Shown here one piece after another: positions 1 through 7,931 of a DNA stretch of 64,000 bases. Numbering within the stretch: position 1 is the first letter of the stretch; each line of letters starts with the position of its first letter. A program made the translations under genes and the position numbers. Source of the DNA: an uncultured Collinsella sp. (GTDB taxonomy: Bacteria > Actinomycetota > Coriobacteriia > Coriobacteriales > Coriobacteriaceae); the NCBI GenBank assembly GCA_902490405.1, contig CABUDS010000001.1, positions 52,910-116,909 on the forward strand, read 5' to 3'. The notes below the pieces were generated by a model, which did no database searches, had not been told where the DNA came from, and saw only the letters and a program-made list of their open reading frames with translations.

Positions 1-2014
1 CCGCACATGCGTCCTCAACGCTCTTTGCAACATCGAGGACGATGCCGGCCTCCTCGCAGCGCATGCTGACATTGCGCTGGAGACGCTGCTCGCCGCACAC
101 AAGCAGCATCCGCCCCACGCCGATGTCGTAGCTCGCGTCCTTGTCGATGGCCAAGTCGAGGACGACCGTAAACTTCGAACCCTTACCCGGTGTGCTCTCG
201 ACCTCGATGCTGCCGCCCATGAGCTCGACAATGTTCTTGGCGATGGCCATGCCCAGGCCCGTACCCTGGACTTTGTTCGTACCCGAGGACTCCGCGCGGG
301 AGAACGGGTCAAAGATGTACTTGAGGAACTCCTCATCCATGCCGATGCCCGTGTCGGTCACCTCGAAAAGCAAGCGCGCATAGTCGGCATCGCCGCTGTT
401 AAGCTCCGTGATGCTGAGCTCGACCTGACCGCCGTCCGGCGTGTACTTGACCGCGTTGGAAAGTAGGTTAAGGATGGTCTGCCGCAGCCTGACACCATCG
501 GCAACAAGATACTCGTGGCGCAGGTCGTTGACGAAGATATGGAACCCGTGATGGCGTCCCAAGGCTTGGGCACGGATAATGTTGTCAACTTGGTTGATCT
601 GCTCCGCCAAGCTCACCGGCACGAGTTGCAATTCGACCTTGTCGGACTCGATCTTGCTCATGTCGAGGATGTCGTTGATAAGGCTGAGCATGTGATTGCT
701 CGAGAGCTTGATTTTCTGGATGTAGTCCGCAAGCTGCTCCGGGCTGGTCGTCCCGTGCTCTATGAGATTTGTAATGCCGACGATGGCATTCATAGGCGTG
801 CGGATATCGTGAGACATGTTGGCGAGAAAATCGCTCTTGGCGTGGTTGGAGGCCTCTGCCTGGGAGCGCGCCACCTGGGCATCGCGCACCGCAAACTCAA
901 GCTCCTCGTTCTTGGTGTCGAGCTCGGCGTTGACGCGCTTGAGACCCTCTGCGTTCTTATGCTCGATCTCGAGCACCTGGCGCTGCTTGGCACGCAAGAC
1001 AATGTAAATCGCCACAGCGCATGCTGTCACGAGCGCAAACGCAAAGCCCATGACGAGCTTAACCGTCGTGTTGACGAGCTCAACGGTATTTGTCGCGACA
1101 TAGCGAGCCGGCACCAGGAAGACGAGCGTCCAATCGGCGCTGTCCATGCGACTCAAGGCGTAGTAGTACTCCTCGTCGTCAAGAACGGCGTTCGAATAAG
1201 CGACGCCTTTTGCCTCAAGCTCTGCGGCAGCCTTGTCAAAGGAGCTGCCGTGCAGGTACCGCATCTGCTTCAAGACGCTGAAGGCGTTGTGTCCCCTGAT
1301 CGGGCTGTTGTTGCTGCTGAAGAGTTTGGAGCCGTCGTTGTCGACAACGATGACGTTGTTCGCCCCGTCATATGCCTCGCATGAGAAATAGGGCTCGAGC
1401 TCCTCCATATTGCACAGAAGGCCGGCGTAAACGATCTTGGTATCTTGGCCGTCGCCAAGCGACAGACGAACAGACTGCTCAAGGCGCTCGAGAAACACCA
1501 TCAAGGTCTTGTTGGTCGTCATCGTAGTGGTCACGTAGTTGATGCGCTCGGGATTGCCAAGCAGATGATCCATCTCCCGCATGGACCCCTTGGGGCCCGT
1601 CTGGGTATAGTAGCGCCCCTTGTCGTCAACCATGATGATATCGGTGCCCTCGTCCCCAAGATTAGCCAAACGGTGCTGCCTCTCCATGAGGGACACGAGT
1701 GCTTCCACATCCTGCGGGCTCTCATCGCACAGATTGTTGACCTGCGTGTCAACGGCGTGCCATTTGCTGTCGATGATATCGTCGAGGCCGTCAAAGAGCT
1801 CCGTGGTCACCTCGCCCATCTGGCTGAGACGCTCCTCGTAGAGCACGCGATCGTTGTAGCGACCGTACATATTCAAGAACAGCAAGGCGCCCGCGATGAC
1901 GATGGCGAGAAACACCATGAACACCGTTTTGGCTTGCTTTGCGGAGAAGTCCGCATCCGCGCGCTTGAGCACGAGCGAACGCAGACCTCTTTGTTTATCG
2001 TTATGATTCGGCAC
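1..2014 (-). CDS. Hybrid sensor histidine kinase (3' end outside window)
   Basis: Membrane sensor kinase, cut by the left window edge so the C-terminus is missing. The GTG start at 2014 overlaps the TAG stop of the upstream binding-protein gene by one base, which implies translational coupling. Visible order: membrane segment about residues 28-50, an extracellular sensor region of some 260 residues, a second membrane segment about 317-340, a coiled linker, then the HisKA box SHDIRTPMNA with the phospho-acceptor His402. The ATPase lid follows with DTGIGMDEEF near 554 and GTGLGM near 588. After the ATPase the text runs into what looks like the start of a receiver domain (MLLVCGEQR near 640), so it is probably a hybrid kinase. 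The partner lipoprotein likely delivers a ligand to the sensor region; this is inferred from gene order. Kinase call sure; receiver domain less so. Confidence 0.9.
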   Translation of the reverse strand, partial: MPNHNDKQRGLRSLVLKRADADFSAKQAKTVFMVFLAIVIAGALLFLNMYGRYNDRVLYEERLSQMGEVTTELFDGLDDIIDSKWHAVDTQVNNLCDESPQDVEALVSLMERQHRLANLGDEGTDIIMVDDKGRYYTQTGPKGSMREMDHLLGNPERINYVTTTMTTNKTLMVFLERLEQSVRLSLGDGQDTKIVYAGLLCNMEELEPYFSCEAYDGANNVIVVDNDGSKLFSSNNSPIRGHNAFSVLKQMRYLHGSSFDKAAAELEAKGVAYSNAVLDDEEYYYALSRMDSADWTLVFLVPARYVATNTVELVNTTVKLVMGFAFALVTACAVAIYIVLRAKQRQVLEIEHKNAEGLKRVNAELDTKNEELEFAVRDAQVARSQAEASNHAKSDFLANMSHDIRTPMNAIVGITNLIEHGTTSPEQLADYIQKIKLSSNHMLSLINDILDMSKIESDKVELQLVPVSLAEQINQVDNIIRAQALGRHHGFHIFVNDLRHEYLVADGVRLRQTILNLLSNAVKYTPDGGQVELSITELNSGDADYARLLFEVTDTGIGMDEEFLKYIFDPFSRAESSGTNKVQGTGLGMAIAKNIVELMGGSIEVESTPGKGSKFTVVLDLAIDKDASYDIGVGRMLLVCGEQRLQRNVSMRCEEAGIVLDVAKSVEDACA

Positions 2015-3816
2015 TAATCGTTCCAAGCTACATCCGCGGGAGATAGGGTCTCAAACTTGCTCAGGTACTCTTTCATGGCATCCAGACCGAGCACGCCGCT
2101 GTCCTCAAGATTGCCCTCCTTGGCCACCTCATCGGTCACACCCGCAACGGCGACCTTGTAGGTAGCGTTGTTGTCGATCTTAAAGCCTTCCGGAGCGGCG
2201 AGCACGTAAGGGTAGACATTGCCATCGCCCGCACGGTCGTAACCGGAGTCCATCAGGTCCTTGACGCGCTTGCCCGCAAGCGTGACGGTCTTGATGTTAT
2301 CAGTCCAACCCGTGGGGACGATGGAGGAGATCTCCATGTCCGTAACGTCGCCGGCAAAGAGCGCACCACTCACGCCGTCGACGTTGAGCTCGTCGCGGGT
2401 GCCGGAGTAGGGATAGTACTTGTTGGTTGAGATGAGTGCCAGGTCGCTGTCCGTCGCCTTGGCAAAGCAGATTCCGACGAGCTTGGCGCAGACGTCCGTA
2501 TCGAGCTTCTTCGTAACCGTGGTGAACACCTGAGACTTGTTGTCCACAATGAGGGACTGGCTGTCGTCGATTGCCGTCTCGAAGTCGGCCAAGCTGGCCT
2601 TACCCTTGATGTAGTCTAGACCTGCGTTTCCGATGGGAACGATGAGATCTTCCCAGCCAGAGTATATAAACGGAGCGGTGAGGCCCTCGTTGAGCTGGTC
2701 CAAGATCTCCGCATAATAGCCGTCGGCCTTGGGCGTATAATCCTTGAGCGGCAGCAGCGTGGAGTCGCTGTACGCGGAGTTGAAGGCTTGCATGCCCTCG
2801 ACCGTGGAGAAAACCTCCATCACATGCAGGGCATCCTCGAGCTTTTGCTCGTTACCGGAATCCTGCAGATGCTTGTTCAGGCCCACATAACTCGTGGTTT
2901 GCAGAATAAAGGCATTGTCTCTGCCATCCTTTGACAGATAGGGCATCAAGCCGAACTCGTCCGTGGTGTCACCGTCGGAGAAGTCGTTGTTGTTGCCGAG
3001 CATGAAGAGGGTGTTGCCCTTGGCAAACTCCTCCCTCGTAACATCATCACTAACAGGGTCGCCCCCATCGTTGAGCATGCCCAAGTCACGCCACTTGTCG
3101 AGGTCCTCCATAGCCGTCTTTAACTCCTCAGACCCTGCGACCGTGGCCTTGCCGTCAAGGAAGTCGGCACGCCACTGGACGCCATCAGGGGTGTTGAAGA
3201 AGCTGGTGTCGAGGATGTTGCACCAATACTGGAAGCCAAAGCCCGGGTACTGAATCTGGGTGAGGCAGAGGTTCACGCCTGCCTCCTTGGCCTTGGATGC
3301 AAGCTCCTCGAGCTCTTTTTAGTTAGTGGGAAGCTCCCAGCCATGCTCTTTAAGCAGCGTCTTGTTGTAGGTAATGCCCAGACAGCTGTAGCAGGTGGGC
3401 AGCATGTAGATGGCACCGTTGTCTGTCACGTCTTGGAGGCGGGCCTCGGTGTATTTGTCAGTAAAATCATAGCCTGACAAGTCGATGAGCTTGTCGCCCA
3501 CGTGCTCATAGCTCGGCTCATACACGGTCGCAAAGTAGATGTCCGACATATCGTCCGCTTTAAGGGATGCCTGGGCGTACGCAGTGTAGTTCTTACCGCT
3601 GTAAGGGATGATCTCGAGGTTGATCTCCGGGTACTTCTCGGCAACCATGTCCTTGAACGCGCTGACGTTGCGGAAAGGTGCCATGATGGTTATTGCCTCG
3701 TGTTCGCCATCGGATCCCGCCGCACCCGAACCCCCGCAGCCCACCAGCGTGCCGGCAAGCAGTACCACGGAACACGCAAACGCGAGGAGTGCACGGCCGA
3801 TCATCTTTCTCTTCAT
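2014..3816 (-). pseudogene. Solute-binding lipoprotein with 5'-nucleotidase-C-like domain, interrupted by an in-frame TAA
   Basis: A sugar-ABC-type extracellular binding protein. It starts with a lipoprotein signal (MKRKMIGRALLAFACSVV, lipobox LVGC, Cys27) and a binding-protein fold (ITIMAPFRNVSAFKDMVAEK onward). Codon 166 (3319-3321) is TAA, and the reading frame continues unchanged on both sides without any indel, so a single base change explains the break. The downstream part can restart at GTG 3276, which has AAGGAGG five bases ahead. Residues about 442-565 resemble the C-terminal domain of 5'-nucleotidases (ADSDLAL-like start, VPTGWTDNIKTVTLAGKRVKDLM, later YKVAVAGVTD). Such a domain is unusual on a binding protein. 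Full length would be 600 residues against about 420 for the family. The gene is coupled to the sensor kinase and probably served it rather than a transporter. A sequencing error is possible. Confidence 0.8.
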
Positions 3817-4036
3817 TCGATGATCCTTTCCCCTTTTGGCGAGGTGTGAGGGATAAAGACCGCCCTTGCTCCTCTATTCTTTTTCATATGTCGTTCTCCA
3901 TTATCCCATTAATTAACTGGGGCTATTGTCTGATGCGATATAAAAGTAAAGTTTATCCGAAGAGTTCCATCTCTTGGGGGCATCATTATCTGCACGAAAT
4001 AAAGGACGGTAAGGCCGTTCGCATTCAAGACCAGAA

Positions 4037-4065
4037 GAGCCCGGCACCGTTGCGGTACCGGGCTC
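4037..4065 (-). terminator. Hairpin terminator beside tRNA fragment
   Basis: Read on the minus strand, a strong stem (GAGCCCGG...CCGGGCTC) with a short loop is followed by TTCT. It lies just beyond the 3' end of the tRNA-Arg fragment, where the terminator of a tRNA gene would be. Part of the same sequence recurs at 4997-5029. Confidence 0.65.
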
Positions 4066-4075
4066 GGCATATCTC

Positions 4076-4120
4076 TGGTGCCCCGGGCGGATTCGAACCG
4101 TCGACACCCGCTTTAGGAGA
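4076..4120 (-). repeat. 3' half of tRNA-Arg(CCU): att-site scar
   Basis: These 45 bases match the anticodon-loop-to-CCA half of the intact tRNA-Arg at 5156-5231, with one C missing in the acceptor run. The match stops abruptly after the anticodon loop, as at the distal attachment site left when an element integrates into a tRNA gene and restores its 3' end. The interval to the intact tRNA is about 1.1 kb and contains no integrase, so the element has decayed or been deleted internally. Confidence 0.8.
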
Positions 4121-4595
4121 TATGATTTAATGCTACCCCCTACCATTCATCCAGCGTCATTGAACACCATATAATCGCAGATAAACATGGCAGTTTGTGT
4201 CTTTTACCTCCGCTAGCTGCACCTACGCTTTTACAAACATATTACTAACAGCCTTAGCTAAACCGCACTCAATGAGTTGTTGAAAACTATTCAAAGAAAC
4301 GGGGCGCAATAAACGAGCCCCAACTTATACGGTTCACTGCAAGACTAAGACAGAAGCAATGGCTGCAATGTTAGCCAAGCTGGCTGAAATCAACTCCTCT
4401 GGCACGATCTCTAAAACCAAAAAGCCCAATTTGCTTGCGTCCTACTGCTGGGCCTTTTATGAAAATAGGGACACCGAGCGCAACGCGTTGCGCTGAGTCC
4501 TGAGGCTGTTGCAATGAAAATGAGAATCAAGGGGTTCGATAGCAGGTAAGATTTGTTTTTTGAAATATGGACGAATTCCTCGTCAGGAGGGTAAA
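4121..4595. other. Decayed DNA between tRNA-Arg copies
   Basis: No intact gene is visible. The base composition is clearly more AT-rich than the flanks. A plus-strand open stretch around 4361-4497 translates to a plausible C-terminal fragment (TEAMAAMLAKLAEINSSG, then SKTKKPNLLASYCWAFYENR) ending at TGA 4495-4497 and has no start codon with a ribosome site. It may be a relic of a mobile-element gene; I cannot name the family. Confidence 0.4.
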
Positions 4596-4670
4596 ATGGT
4601 GCCGACGGCAGCCCAAGTTGTAGAGAGCTGGGCAGAGCCGTTGCTTAACGAAGTTAGGTCATCGTCTTAG
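4596..4670 (+). CDS. Possible 24-residue peptide
   Basis: A short reading frame (MVPTAAQVVESWAEPLLNEV, then RSSS) with a strong ribosome site AGGAGG five bases before ATG. Its stop overlaps the stop of the convergent small membrane peptide at 4667-4792. It could be a true small peptide, the head of a deleted gene, or chance. Nothing in it identifies a function. Confidence 0.3.
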   Translation: MVPTAAQVVESWAEPLLNEVRSSS

Positions 4671-4792
4671 CGACGGTGGCCTTTCTTTTTGGGCTTCGAA
4701 CCCTGCTTGAGTGCCTTGGAAAGGCCGACAAGGGCCGTGAGGAGCGAGACCATAGCGGTCAGGAGCTTCACGAGCGCGGTAAAATCGGTCAT
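4667..4792 (-). CDS. 41-residue single-span membrane peptide with basic tail
   Basis: The frame begins MTDFTALVKLLTAMVSLL, continues with a hydrophobic stretch to about residue 27 (LTALVGLSKAL) and ends in a lysine/arginine-rich tail (KQGSKPKKKGHRR). The ATG at 4792 lies seven to eight bases after GGGAGGTG, a good ribosome site. The pattern of a short N-terminus, one membrane helix and a basic C-terminus resembles the holin-like peptides annotated as type I toxins in Gram-positive bacteria and phages. That resemblance is by shape only. It sits inside the tRNA-Arg-bounded scar and is too small to be caught by usual ORF cut-offs. No antisense RNA promoter was identified. Confidence 0.55.
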   Translation of the reverse strand: MTDFTALVKLLTAMVSLLTALVGLSKALKQGSKPKKKGHRR

Positions 4793-4996
4793 GGGCATCA
4801 CCTCCCATCGGATGGAGGGCTCTGCCCGGCACGAGGACTGCCGCCAGCGAAAACGATTTTATCAGAGTGGTTGGCCCTCTCCGATCAATTCACGCTCCTC
4901 ACCCTCGCGAAGAGTGTGGGCATGGCGGAATCGGCATAAAACGGCAGTGCGCTAGGGCACCGACGACGAGCTTTCCAAAACTATCAAGACGTGCCG

Positions 4997-5110
4997 CCGT
5001 TGCGGTACCGGGCTCGGCATATCTCTGGTTCCCCCGTGCGGATTCGAAAACTCCCCCCGCGGGGAAATTGGTGACGCGGGTGTCGACGGCCCGAATCCGC
5101 CGGCGGCCCC
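4997..5110. repeat. Scrambled tRNA-Arg-related repeats
   Basis: Positions 4997-5029 repeat exactly the 33 bases at 4047-4079 (the region after the CCA end of the tRNA fragment). They are followed by a degenerate minus-strand tRNA 3' end (CCCCCGTGCGGATTCGA). At about 5076-5106 the T-arm sequence appears again in the opposite orientation (GGGTGTCGACGGCCCGAATC). No cloverleaf can be folded across it. It looks like the debris of more than one integration or recombination event at the same tRNA. Confidence 0.6.
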
Positions 5111-5118
5111 CACAAACC

Positions 5119-5146
5119 AGAAACGGCGCCGCTCTCGCGACGCCGT
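5119..5146 (-). terminator. tRNA-Arg terminator
   Basis: On the minus strand a ten-pair stem (ACGGCGTCGC, loop GAGA, GCGGCGCCGT) is followed by TTTCT. It lies ten bases beyond the encoded CCA of the tRNA and fits a rho-independent terminator. Confidence 0.7.
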
Positions 5147-5155
5147 CATATTCCC

Positions 5156-5231
5156 TGGTGCCCCCGGGCGGATTCGAACCGTCGACACCCGCTTTAGGAG
5201 AGCGGTGCTCTATCCCCTGAGCTACGGAGGC
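5156..5231 (-). tRNA. tRNA-Arg (anticodon CCU)
   Basis: A complete cloverleaf on the minus strand: acceptor GCCTCCG paired with CGGGGGC (one GU), D-arm GCTC/GAGC, anticodon stem CCGCT/AGCGG with loop CTCCTAA (anticodon CCT), T-loop TTCGAAT, discriminator A and an encoded CCA. One A-C mismatch is present in the T-stem. tRNA-Arg genes are frequent integration targets, and the partial copy at 4076-4120 shows this one has been used. Confidence 0.93.
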
Positions 5232-5283
5232 ATGTTGTATTAGTGTAGCAGATTTATGTCGCAGCCATACGGTGCATAGCAGC

Positions 5284-5523
5284 TCTTCGAAGTTGCGGCG
5301 GAATAGCCTTCCGGAAAGCACGTCCCACTATCCAGGTGAATTCTGGTCCAGGCTTTCCCAATGGAGCCTCTCTGGGAAGCTGAGGCCCGGAATTTCCGCT
5401 CGAAACGGGATATGGTTTCCCAGACGTGCGCGTTCCGGAAACTGCATCCCGGAATCGGTGCTTAGACTGAGATGGATTTTCCCAATCGAGCCCAACGGGA
5501 AGCATCATCCCAGTCTGAGGGAA
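5284..5523. repeat. GGAAAGC...ATCCC palindrome family, degenerate copies
   Basis: Non-coding DNA with several imperfect inverted pairs built from the words GGAAAGC, TTTCC, CATCCC and GGGATG, for example GACTGAGATGGA near 5466 against CATCCCAGTCTGAG near 5506. The same words form clean hairpins at 32098-32209 and 48752-48799. Confidence 0.5.
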
Positions 5524-5561
5524 AAGGCCAAGACGCAGCTTCTAAGCGACGGATCAAAACG

Positions 5562-5630
5562 AAGTTGCGGTGGAATAGTTCCTGCCAGAAGCATCTAAAG
5601 TCGAATTTAGGAACTATTTCACCGCAACTT
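5562..5630. repeat. Palindrome family A, copy 1
   Basis: A 69-bp inverted repeat with arms of about 22 bp (AAGTTGCGGTGGAATAGTTC and its complement at the other end) around a variable centre. A second copy is at 32731-32798. Both sit directly after a minus-strand gene (the DUF956 gene here), so it may act as a terminator or as a REP/MITE-like mobile palindrome. Confidence 0.8.
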
Positions 5631-5638
5631 ATGAGGAG

Positions 5639-6037
5639 CTAGTCGCCTTTGTGGAAGAGGCCTTTGATGAGGGAGGGGATGCTCTTGGCGCCCTTAGCCG
5701 TCACATCGATAAAGTCAGGCGAACGCACGAGCTTATCCTCGTCGACGTACTTGCGGACCGCGCGCAACGTCTCTTTGTCGTCGCGCGTCGAAAACGTAAA
5801 GTGACCGTTGTCCTTGGTGAAGATGGCAAAACGCGTAATCTTCTTGGTGCCGCGCAAAACCTCGGCGGCAATATAGTCGACCTCGTCCCACGGGATCTGA
5901 ATAAAGTCCTCGGGATTGCGCTCGTTATAGTACTCAAACGCCTTATTGCCCACCATTACGTTACCGTGACTGGTAAGCCCCATCAGGCAGGTTGCCGGCG
6001 TTGCCAGATCGACCGTGCTGTTCTGAGATTGCGCCAT
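5639..6037 (-). CDS. DUF956 (ManO-like) accessory protein of the mannose PTS
   Basis: A 132-residue cytoplasmic protein (start MAQSQNSTVDLATPATCLMG, with GGAGG about ten bases upstream; a longer frame from 6088 lacks a ribosome site). The sequence (GNVMVGNKAFEYYN, FIQIPWDEVDYIAAEV, KITRFAIFTKDNGHFTFS) fits DUF956. In Firmicutes this family is encoded at the end of man-type PTS operons and is called ManO, with a proposed regulatory role. Here it is also last, after IIAB-IIC-IID, and separated from IID by a hairpin, so its expression may be lower than that of the transporter. Confidence 0.8.
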   Translation of the reverse strand: MAQSQNSTVDLATPATCLMGLTSHGNVMVGNKAFEYYNERNPEDFIQIPWDEVDYIAAEVLRGTKKITRFAIFTKDNGHFTFSTRDDKETLRAVRKYVDEDKLVRSPDFIDVTAKGAKSIPSLIKGLFHKGD

Positions 6038-6066
6038 ACGCGCCTCGCCCTCCAATAAAAACAATC

Positions 6067-6102
6067 GGACCGCATCCAGTGTACCCACCGGGTGCGGTCC
6101 GT
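6067..6102 (-). terminator. Hairpin between IID and DUF956 genes
   Basis: On the minus strand, stem CGGACCGCACCC/GGATGCGGTCCG followed by ATTGTTTTTATT. It has the form of an intrinsic terminator or attenuator inside the operon and would reduce transcription of the DUF956 gene relative to the PTS genes. Confidence 0.7.
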
Positions 6103-6157
6103 TTCAATGGCTCAAAAGCCCTTGCCTAGCAACTCTCGGTCTTAAGCCGAAGCGTGC

Positions 6158-7078
6158 TTACATGAAGCCGCAGACGCGACCGATGATGCCGATGGCGAAG
6201 AGAGCCAGGATGATGACGATCGGGCTGACCTTCTTCTTGAGGAGCTTGCAGACCAGAAGGGTCAGGCACACGGCGGCAAGGCCAGGGATGAGCTGATCGA
6301 GGTTGGCCTGAAGCGTGGTGACCTTCACCGGGTCGAGTGCGGTGGCACCGACAGAGCTGTACATCGTCAATGCCTGCTTGATGCCCTCAGAACCGGCGGG
6401 CAGGTTGGCCCAGTCGATATAGGCGCCAGCAGACTGCGTGACCTTGGAGACGACCGGGGTGAAGGAGATGGACACCCAGCGCTCGACCAGGGCGCCGATG
6501 ATGAACATACCCAGGATGGAAGCACCCTCGGTGACCTTGCCCATCAGACCGCCGGAGAGGTCCTTGGCGATGGAGGAGCCGACCTTGTAGCCAAACTCCT
6601 GCGTGTACCACAGGAAAGCGTAACGGATGATGTTCCACGCGAAGAAGAACAGCAGCGGACCGGCGATGCTGCCGGACAGGGCCAGGGAAGCGCCCAGTGC
6701 GCCCAGAATCGGGCGAAGGGTGAACCAGAAGGCGGGGTCGCCGACGCCGGCGAGCGGGCCCATCATACCGACCTTGACGCCCTGAATGGCGACGTCGTCA
6801 ATCGGAGCACCGTTGGCGCGCTCCTCCTCGAGGGCGAGGGTAACGCCAATGACGGGGGCGGAAACATAGGGGTGGGTGTTATAGAACTCCAGGTGGCGCT
6901 TAAGAGCGGCAATCTGGTCATCCTTGCTGGTGTAGAGCTTCTTGATCGCAGGGATCATTGCGAAGCACCAGCCGCCGTTCTGCATACGCTCGTAGTTCCA
7001 CGAGCCCTGAAGGAACTGATGACGGAAGCAAACCTTCTTACGGTCAGCCTTGGTGAGCTGAATCTTGTTCTCTGCCAT
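6158..7078 (-). CDS. manZ: PTS mannose-family EIID
   Basis: Membrane component IID of a mannose/fructose/sorbose-type PTS, 306 residues. Start MAENKIQLTKADRK at 7078 follows GAGGGGAG; it retains the family features of an N-terminal cytoplasmic part with FLQGSWNYERMQNGGWCFAM and the glycine-rich GPLAGVGDPAFWFTLRPILGALGASLA. Hydrophobic segments follow to the C-terminus (VIILALFAIGIIGRVCGFM). With IIC it forms the transport channel. It is third in the operon IIAB-IIC-IID-DUF956, 16 bases after IIC. Substrate cannot be read from sequence; mannose, glucose, glucosamine or fructose are usual for the family. Confidence 0.93.
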   Translation of the reverse strand: MAENKIQLTKADRKKVCFRHQFLQGSWNYERMQNGGWCFAMIPAIKKLYTSKDDQIAALKRHLEFYNTHPYVSAPVIGVTLALEEERANGAPIDDVAIQGVKVGMMGPLAGVGDPAFWFTLRPILGALGASLALSGSIAGPLLFFFAWNIIRYAFLWYTQEFGYKVGSSIAKDLSGGLMGKVTEGASILGMFIIGALVERWVSISFTPVVSKVTQSAGAYIDWANLPAGSEGIKQALTMYSSVGATALDPVKVTTLQANLDQLIPGLAAVCLTLLVCKLLKKKVSPIVIILALFAIGIIGRVCGFM

Positions 7079-7094
7079 ATGTATCACTCCCCTC

Positions 7095-7913
7095 CTACTC
7101 GTAATCGTTCAGAATGTCGCCGAGCGGGTCACCGGAGCCACCGCCCATGCCGCCACCCTGCTTGGCCAGATCCTTAAGGCCAAGGTAGATGAGGGCAAGG
7201 GAGATGCCGATGAGGCCAAGGGCGATCAGCGTGAGCTGAGGGATGGCAGCAAGGACAAAGCCGAGGATGAAGAACGGCCAGGTCTCCTTGGTGGCCATCA
7301 TGTTGATGACCATGGCGTAACCGACGGAAGCGACCATGCCGCCGCCGACAGCCATGCCGCCGGACAGCCAATCGGGCATAGCGTTAAGCGCGTTGGTAAC
7401 AGCCTCGGCCGGGATGATGCACAGAAGTACTGCCGGGATGGCGATACGAACACCCTGCATGAGGATGCCGGCGTACTGCCAACGCTCGATGCCGGCGAAG
7501 TCGCCCTTCTCGGCGCAGGCGTCCATGCCGTGAACCATAGCGGTAGCCAGGGTACGGCAGATCATGGTCAGGAACAGACCAGCGACCGACAGCGGGACGG
7601 CGACGGCGATGGCGGCGGTAACGGCCTTGGCCGAATCGGTGGCGCCACCGTTGAGGGCGAGCACCATGATGATCGAAGAAGCGACCGAGGCCAGAGCGGC
7701 GTCAGGCGCGACGGCGGCGCCGACGTTAGCCCAGCCAAGGGCCATCATCTGGAGCGAACCGCCCAGGAGGATGCCCTCCTGAAGGTGACCGGTTACGAGA
7801 CCGATAAGCGTGCATGCCACGAGCGGCTGATGGAACTGGAACTCATCCAGAATGCCTTCCATACCGGCAAGCAACGCGACAATCGCAACAAGCAGAATAG
7901 TGATTGCAGACAT
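7095..7913 (-). CDS. manY: PTS mannose-family EIIC
   Basis: Integral membrane IIC subunit, 272 residues, hydrophobic throughout (MSAITILLVAIVALLAGMEG; TLIGLVTGHLQEGILLGGSL; GWANVGAAVAPDAALASVA), typical of ManY. The C-terminus is glycine-rich and charged (KQGGGMGGGSGDPLGDILN). It is 18 bases downstream of IIAB, with a GGAGG ribosome site before ATG 7913. It forms the sugar-translocating membrane complex with IID. Confidence 0.93.
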   Translation of the reverse strand: MSAITILLVAIVALLAGMEGILDEFQFHQPLVACTLIGLVTGHLQEGILLGGSLQMMALGWANVGAAVAPDAALASVASSIIMVLALNGGATDSAKAVTAAIAVAVPLSVAGLFLTMICRTLATAMVHGMDACAEKGDFAGIERWQYAGILMQGVRIAIPAVLLCIIPAEAVTNALNAMPDWLSGGMAVGGGMVASVGYAMVINMMATKETWPFFILGFVLAAIPQLTLIALGLIGISLALIYLGLKDLAKQGGGMGGGSGDPLGDILNDYE

Positions 7914-7931
7914 GTATCGGACCCTCCTTTA

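Noticed and set aside
3319..3321. Recoding of the in-frame stop (selenocysteine or pyrrolysine)
   Set aside because: The codon is TAA, which neither system uses, and no SECIS-like hairpin follows.
5022..5110. Second tRNA gene beside tRNA-Arg
   Set aside because: A T-arm-like end is present but acceptor, D-arm and anticodon stems do not pair; it is repeat debris.
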